Shown here one piece after another: positions 61,259 to 64,000 of a stretch of 64,000 bases of DNA. This DNA comes from JABMMZ01 sp044341025. GTDB taxonomy: Bacteria > Bacteroidota > Bacteroidia > NS11-12g > UBA955. The notes beneath the pieces are model-generated. The model searched no databases. It was not told where the DNA came from and worked only from the letters and a program-made list of their open reading frames with translations. Location: contig JBIISM010000012.1 of assembly GCA_044341025.1 (NCBI GenBank), forward strand, positions 16,095 to 80,094. Reading direction: 5' to 3'. Both the position numbers and the translations under genes were made by a program. Each line of letters begins with the position of its first letter. The first letter of the stretch is position 1.

Positions 61259-61834
61259 TTACAAATAACTTACAAATGTATTAAAGTCTTTTTTGTTGCC
61301 TTCGGTTCTTTTATTTTCTACTACACCCAAAACAAAAAAGCCCAATAAGGTCTGATTTTTATTGAGCTTTAGAAACTCAAACATCGCTTTTGAATAAGTA
61401 CCCATACCGGTACTCCAATAGCCGCCAACGTGCTCAAATTGACTTAAAGACAAATACATATTTTGCACGCCTGCAGCCACTGCGCAAAGATCTTCCCTTT
61501 CAATACTTTTTGAATCAGGCTCCCTTTCCATCACAATGGCAATGGCATGGGAAACTTGCTGGGCATATTGTTTAACCTTGTCAAACTTGGCTTGATTAAA
61601 CGATTCTACAGCTGTTTCCATTTGATAAATTTCAGCGGCTTTATCCACCCAATTTTCAAGACTATTATCCTGTATTACTATGAATCTCCAAGGGTAATTG
61701 CTTTTGTGGTTGGGGGCAAAATTGGCATTGCGCAACAAGGTTTCTAAAACTGTTTGATCAATTTTTTCACCCGTAAATTCTTTCGGATATATGCTGCGCC
61801 TTTGCGCAATGATTTCGTTAATTTGATTTTGCAC
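61259..61834 (-). CDS. Nitroreductase-family FMN-dependent oxidoreductase
   Basis: 191 residues from GTG 61834, which starts directly at the family opening (QNQINEIIAQRRSIYP). An ATG at 61885 would add 17 residues that merely overlap the EamA 3' end. RRSIRxF-like motif, NHKSNYPWRFIVIQD, and GGYWSTGMG are recognisable FMN-binding features. Substrate unknown. Lies between EamA and MBOAT in one operon. Confidence 0.8.
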   Translation of the reverse strand: MQNQINEIIAQRRSIYPKEFTGEKIDQTVLETLLRNANFAPNHKSNYPWRFIVIQDNSLENWVDKAAEIYQMETAVESFNQAKFDKVKQYAQQVSHAIAIVMEREPDSKSIEREDLCAVAAGVQNMYLSLSQFEHVGGYWSTGMGTYSKAMFEFLKLNKNQTLLGFFVLGVVENKRTEGNKKDFNTFVSYL

Positions 61835-62771
61835 GCGATTTAATAATTGAATGGATGATGACACTGAGTAATATGATTCCCGCACCTAAGTAAAACTGAG
61901 GGGTTAAATATTCATGTTCTTTTAGAATAAGCGCCGCCAATATGATACCATAAACTGGTTCTAGATTAATGGCCAAATTTGCTGTAAATGCAGACACACG
62001 CTTCATGGCGTTCAGGTTCATAACAAAAGCCACATTGGTGCACACCAGGGCCAATAGCGCTATCCAAAATATATCTGCATATTTGGAGTCGATGAGTTTG
62101 GGTTCAAGTGTATGTGGCAATATATTAAACGAATTAACCGGCAACACTTCGTCAACATGCACCTGAAACAAAAGCAAAATACACAGAAAAACGAATCCGC
62201 CACTAAGCTCTGCAAACGACATCACTTTGGTATCAACTTTGCGCGCAAAAGTAGAGTTAATGGTCGAAAACAAAGCCGCCATAAATGTAGAAAAAACACC
62301 AACAGCAATGGCCAAGGCATAATTCCCTGAACCTTCCGTTTCCTCAGGGGTGTAGTAGGCAATGATGCAAATACCTACTAAAGCCAACAAACCCAAGAGC
62401 ACATCCATAAGCACAAAGCGCTTGCGGTAGATTATCGGCTCGAGAACAGAAGTAAAAGTGCTGGTTAGTCCAAAACAACCCAAAGTAAGTGAGGCGCTTT
62501 TGCCAATTTTAATGGAGCCATAGAAAGTCAACCAATGAATGGCCACCATAACCCCAATGCCCGCAAGTTTGAGCAATTGCATTTTATCCGTGCTACGCAG
62601 CGCCTTAACAAATCCAGGTACTAAGAAAAACCCCAAGGCAGCAAGCCACATGCGGTGCCAAACCAAGGTAAAATGATCGGCGCTTATCAAGGCGCCTAAT
62701 ATGGCTGTAAATCCAAATATAAAAACTGCAATGTGCAGCTGTAAATAGGCGTTTTTATCTTTAGAATTCAT
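61818..62771 (-). CDS. EamA-family (DMT) transporter
   Basis: 317 residues with ten hydrophobic helices in two related EamA halves (AALGFFLVPGFVKAL in the first; ANLAINLEPVYGIILAALIL in the second). Exports or imports an amphipathic metabolite; substrate cannot be assigned. First gene of the EamA-nitroreductase-MBOAT-SGNH operon. Confidence 0.85.
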   Translation of the reverse strand: MNSKDKNAYLQLHIAVFIFGFTAILGALISADHFTLVWHRMWLAALGFFLVPGFVKALRSTDKMQLLKLAGIGVMVAIHWLTFYGSIKIGKSASLTLGCFGLTSTFTSVLEPIIYRKRFVLMDVLLGLLALVGICIIAYYTPEETEGSGNYALAIAVGVFSTFMAALFSTINSTFARKVDTKVMSFAELSGGFVFLCILLLFQVHVDEVLPVNSFNILPHTLEPKLIDSKYADIFWIALLALVCTNVAFVMNLNAMKRVSAFTANLAINLEPVYGIILAALILKEHEYLTPQFYLGAGIILLSVIIHSIIKSRAKSN

Positions 62772-62779
62772 TGAATACG

Positions 62780-62787
62780 CGAAAATA
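62780..62787 (-). promoter_or_regulatory. Variant -7 box (TATTTTCG) for the EamA operon
   Basis: TAnnTTCG variant on the minus strand, eight bases before the ATG. Confidence 0.45.
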
Positions 62788-62915
62788 TAAATTAATTACG
62801 TCATTTGTGCCTAGATTTATAAACAGCAAAGCATTCGTCTAAAAACAAATGGGCCAAAGCATTGGTATAAATCTCTAAACATGCGTTTAAAATTGTACTT
62901 CTCGTTTTGCATGCT

Positions 62916-62923
62916 TAAATTTG
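62916..62923 (+). promoter_or_regulatory. -7 box (TAAATTTG) four bases before tadA
   Basis: Perfect consensus with only four bases to the tadA ATG, implying a leaderless or near-leaderless mRNA. Confidence 0.6.
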
Positions 62924-62927
62924 CGGC

Positions 62928-63374
62928 ATGGATGTTCTGGACTACGACAAATTATTTATGAGCAAGGCGCTCGACCAAGCACAAATGGCATTCGAAGAAG
63001 ACGAGGTTCCTATTGGTGCCGTGGTTACGTGTAACAACAAAATAATTGGCAAAGGTTACAACCAAACCGAACGCCTCAAAGACATAACAGCCCACGCCGA
63101 AATGTTGGCCATTACCGCCGCATCGGCCCATCTTGGCAGCAAGTATTTAGACGAATGCACCTTATATGTAACCATAGAACCTTGCGTAATGTGTGCTGGT
63201 GCCATAAAGAATGCACGCTTTGGAAAAATTGTTATTGGTGCTTCCGAACCTAAAACCGGCTTTAGTAAATTTGTGTCTGAAGACTTCAACTCCAAAACCG
63301 AAATGATTACCGGCCTGCTAGAAGACGAAGCACGCGCTTTGATGCAGGATTTTTTCAAGGCGAAGAGAGGATGA
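62928..63374 (+). CDS. tadA: tRNA adenosine(34) deaminase
   Basis: 148 residues. Deaminates A34 to inosine in tRNA-Arg(ACG). The zinc-site motifs HAEMLAI and PCVMCAGAI are exact (HAE ... PCxxC), with EDEVPIGAVV before them and KTGFSKF after. ATG 62928 is preferred because an internal ATG at 62958 would remove the first helix. The telomere-like repeat begins within ten bases of its stop. Confidence 0.93.
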   Translation: MDVLDYDKLFMSKALDQAQMAFEEDEVPIGAVVTCNNKIIGKGYNQTERLKDITAHAEMLAITAASAHLGSKYLDECTLYVTIEPCVMCAGAIKNARFGKIVIGASEPKTGFSKFVSEDFNSKTEMITGLLEDEARALMQDFFKAKRG

Positions 63375-63380
63375 TCGCTA

Positions 63381-63409
63381 GGGGTTAGGGGATAGGGTTT
63401 AGGGTATAG
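63381..63409 (+). repeat. Telomere-like G-rich repeat with four G-tracts, after tadA
   Basis: On the plus strand: GGGGTTAGGGG, ATAGGG, TTTAGGG, TATAG. Four runs of three or more G with 3-4 base loops meet the usual G-quadruplex pattern. Nearly identical to the repeat at the bglB 3' end (35265-35293), in the same orientation relative to the preceding gene. Confidence 0.65.
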
Positions 63410-63481
63410 TGATTGTTGATGATTCGTCATTTCCATTATTAAATAAATTGCGGTTTGCTTTAGGGTTTAATTTATATTTTT

Positions 63482-63622
63482 AGTCTGCCATTTCCAATCT
63501 TACACTTTAGCCAGCTGCTTATGTGCTTTTCTATTCTTAAGAACATATACATGGGCTTACTGCCGCTCGCCATGCATACAAGCTTTGTTCAATATGTCGT
63601 TTTAGCATCTGGGCTGCCGTTG
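63482..63622 (+). repeat. Structured dispersed repeat, copy C
   Basis: Begins AGTCTGCCATTTCC, has CACTTTAGCCAGCTGC, the inner stem TACATGG ... CCATGCA around GGCTTACTGCCGCTCGCC, and ends GCATCTGGGCTGCCGTT. Outer arms CCAGCTGC / GCATCTGG pair with one mismatch. Lies in a 626-base gene-free stretch (63375-64000). Confidence 0.7.
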
Positions 63623-63730
63623 CAGCTTGGAGCAGTTCATCGTAAAGATAAATTATGGTGATTAAAACATAAACACATTTTCTTTTTCGGACAAAAACAA
63701 TAAAGTAACACAATCAACATTTATAATTCA

Positions 63731-63869
63731 GCACCTACGGAGCTGGTACCTAGCTGTTTTTATTAAGCTATAATAATTTAGCTTCTCCGAAGTCTAAATC
63801 CCAAACCGTGACGCAGCTTAGCGAAGTCTCTGGTTTAGGGGCAATCATAATATCGCTCCTACGGAGCGA
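63731..63869. repeat. CTACGGAGC palindrome pair
   Basis: GCACCTACGGAGC (63731-63743) and the better palindrome TCGCTCCTACGGAGCGA (63853-63869; arms TCGCTCC / GGAGCGA around TAC). The sequence between also contains GCTTCTCCGAAG-type inverted motifs. No ORF is supported here. Confidence 0.5.
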
Positions 63870-63920
63870 CATTTACAATATCAATAAGAACGGGAAGTTA
63901 TGAAGCATCACAAATGCCAA

Positions 63921-64000
63921 CTATACCCTAGACGCTAACCCCTATAACCTTGAATGAATTAAATTGCATATCGAAATAATCAAGCTTCCGAAACCCTAAC
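63921..64000 (-). repeat. Telomere-like C-rich strings at the window end
   Basis: CTATACCCTAGACGCTAACC followed by CCTATAACC at 63921-63949, and AACCCTAAC at the last bases, which probably continue past the window. Complementary in orientation to the repeat after tadA, about 540 bases away. Confidence 0.5.

Noticed and set aside
23933..64000. Telomere-like CCCTAAACC strings as a sign of a linear replicon end or eukaryotic DNA
   Set aside because: The strings are short, interrupted, internal and associated with bacterial gene ends; all coding content is bacterial.
1..64000. CRISPR array, rRNA, tRNA or insertion sequence
   Set aside because: No regularly spaced identical repeats, no tRNA cloverleaf or rRNA signature, and no transposase ORF were found by reading both strands.

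Overview
This 64 kb window is chromosomal DNA of an AT-rich member of the Bacteroidota, probably an environmental, pigmented, aerobic lineage. Lineage evidence read directly: many genes sit behind the Bacteroidota -7 box TAnnTTTG (a TAnnTTCG variant is also frequent); two secreted proteins end in T9SS-type sorting domains; the primary sigma factor is short and lacks region 1.1; CarB stops before the allosteric domain; 2-oxoacid:ferredoxin oxidoreductase has the two-subunit KorAB form; DUF4836-, DUF6029- and DUF6428-like proteins are present. I see no phage, insertion sequence, CRISPR array, rRNA or tRNA gene.

Layout. 1-4020: end of an outer-membrane protein, then a three-gene envelope operon (lipoprotein plus two related DUF4836-like proteins). 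4126-6983: korAB. 7062-8993: secreted PNGase F-like protein. 9106-12400: carotenoid operon crtZ-crtI-crtB plus a small exported protein. 12401-17752: dnaB and clpC back to back. 17754-22347: lipoprotein, di-heme cytochrome c and carB on the minus strand. 22748-23399: MntA/HepT-type nucleotidyltransferase-HEPN pair. 23453-32056: small plus-strand units, mostly with their own promoter: pterin dehydratase, methyltransferase, a cyanophycin-synthetase-like ligase without its ATP-grasp domain, NmrA-like reductase, DUF1569 protein, Fic protein, lipoprotein and serine hydrolase. 32111-37593: gcvP, GH1 beta-glucosidase, metallophosphoesterase and a 25-codon leader ORF. 37864-40388: arsenic operon arsR-DUF6428-acr3-arsC. 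40469-43228: rpoD, then a stand-alone MetH N-terminal module and a PAP2-like membrane protein. 43929-50546: sodA, lpdA, metallo-beta-lactamase-fold hydrolase, Crp-type regulator, and an operon MFS-miaE-(43-aa ORF)-methyltransferase. 50633-62771: envelope and polysaccharide genes (DUF6029, frameshifted TonB-like gene, GT2, YfhO, GT4, delta-60 repeat protein, SGNH, MBOAT, nitroreductase, EamA). 62928-63374: tadA.

Genes are packed tightly. Stop/start overlaps of the TAATG or ATGA type occur at about ten junctions, so translational coupling is common. Most plausible units are the arsenic detoxification operon, the carotenoid operon, the acyltransferase pair MBOAT+SGNH, and the YfhO-GT2 pair.

The least explained material is the intergenic DNA. 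A roughly 130-140 bp structured repeat occurs three times in the same orientation (near 22.5, 43.5 and 63.5 kb), with stem arms that differ between copies yet remain paired. A telomere-like G-rich repeat follows the 3' ends of bglB and tadA in the sense orientation. Short palindrome families fill the same gaps. Among proteins, the most unusual is the cyanophycin-synthetase-like enzyme that joins the N domain directly to the Mur-ligase domain.
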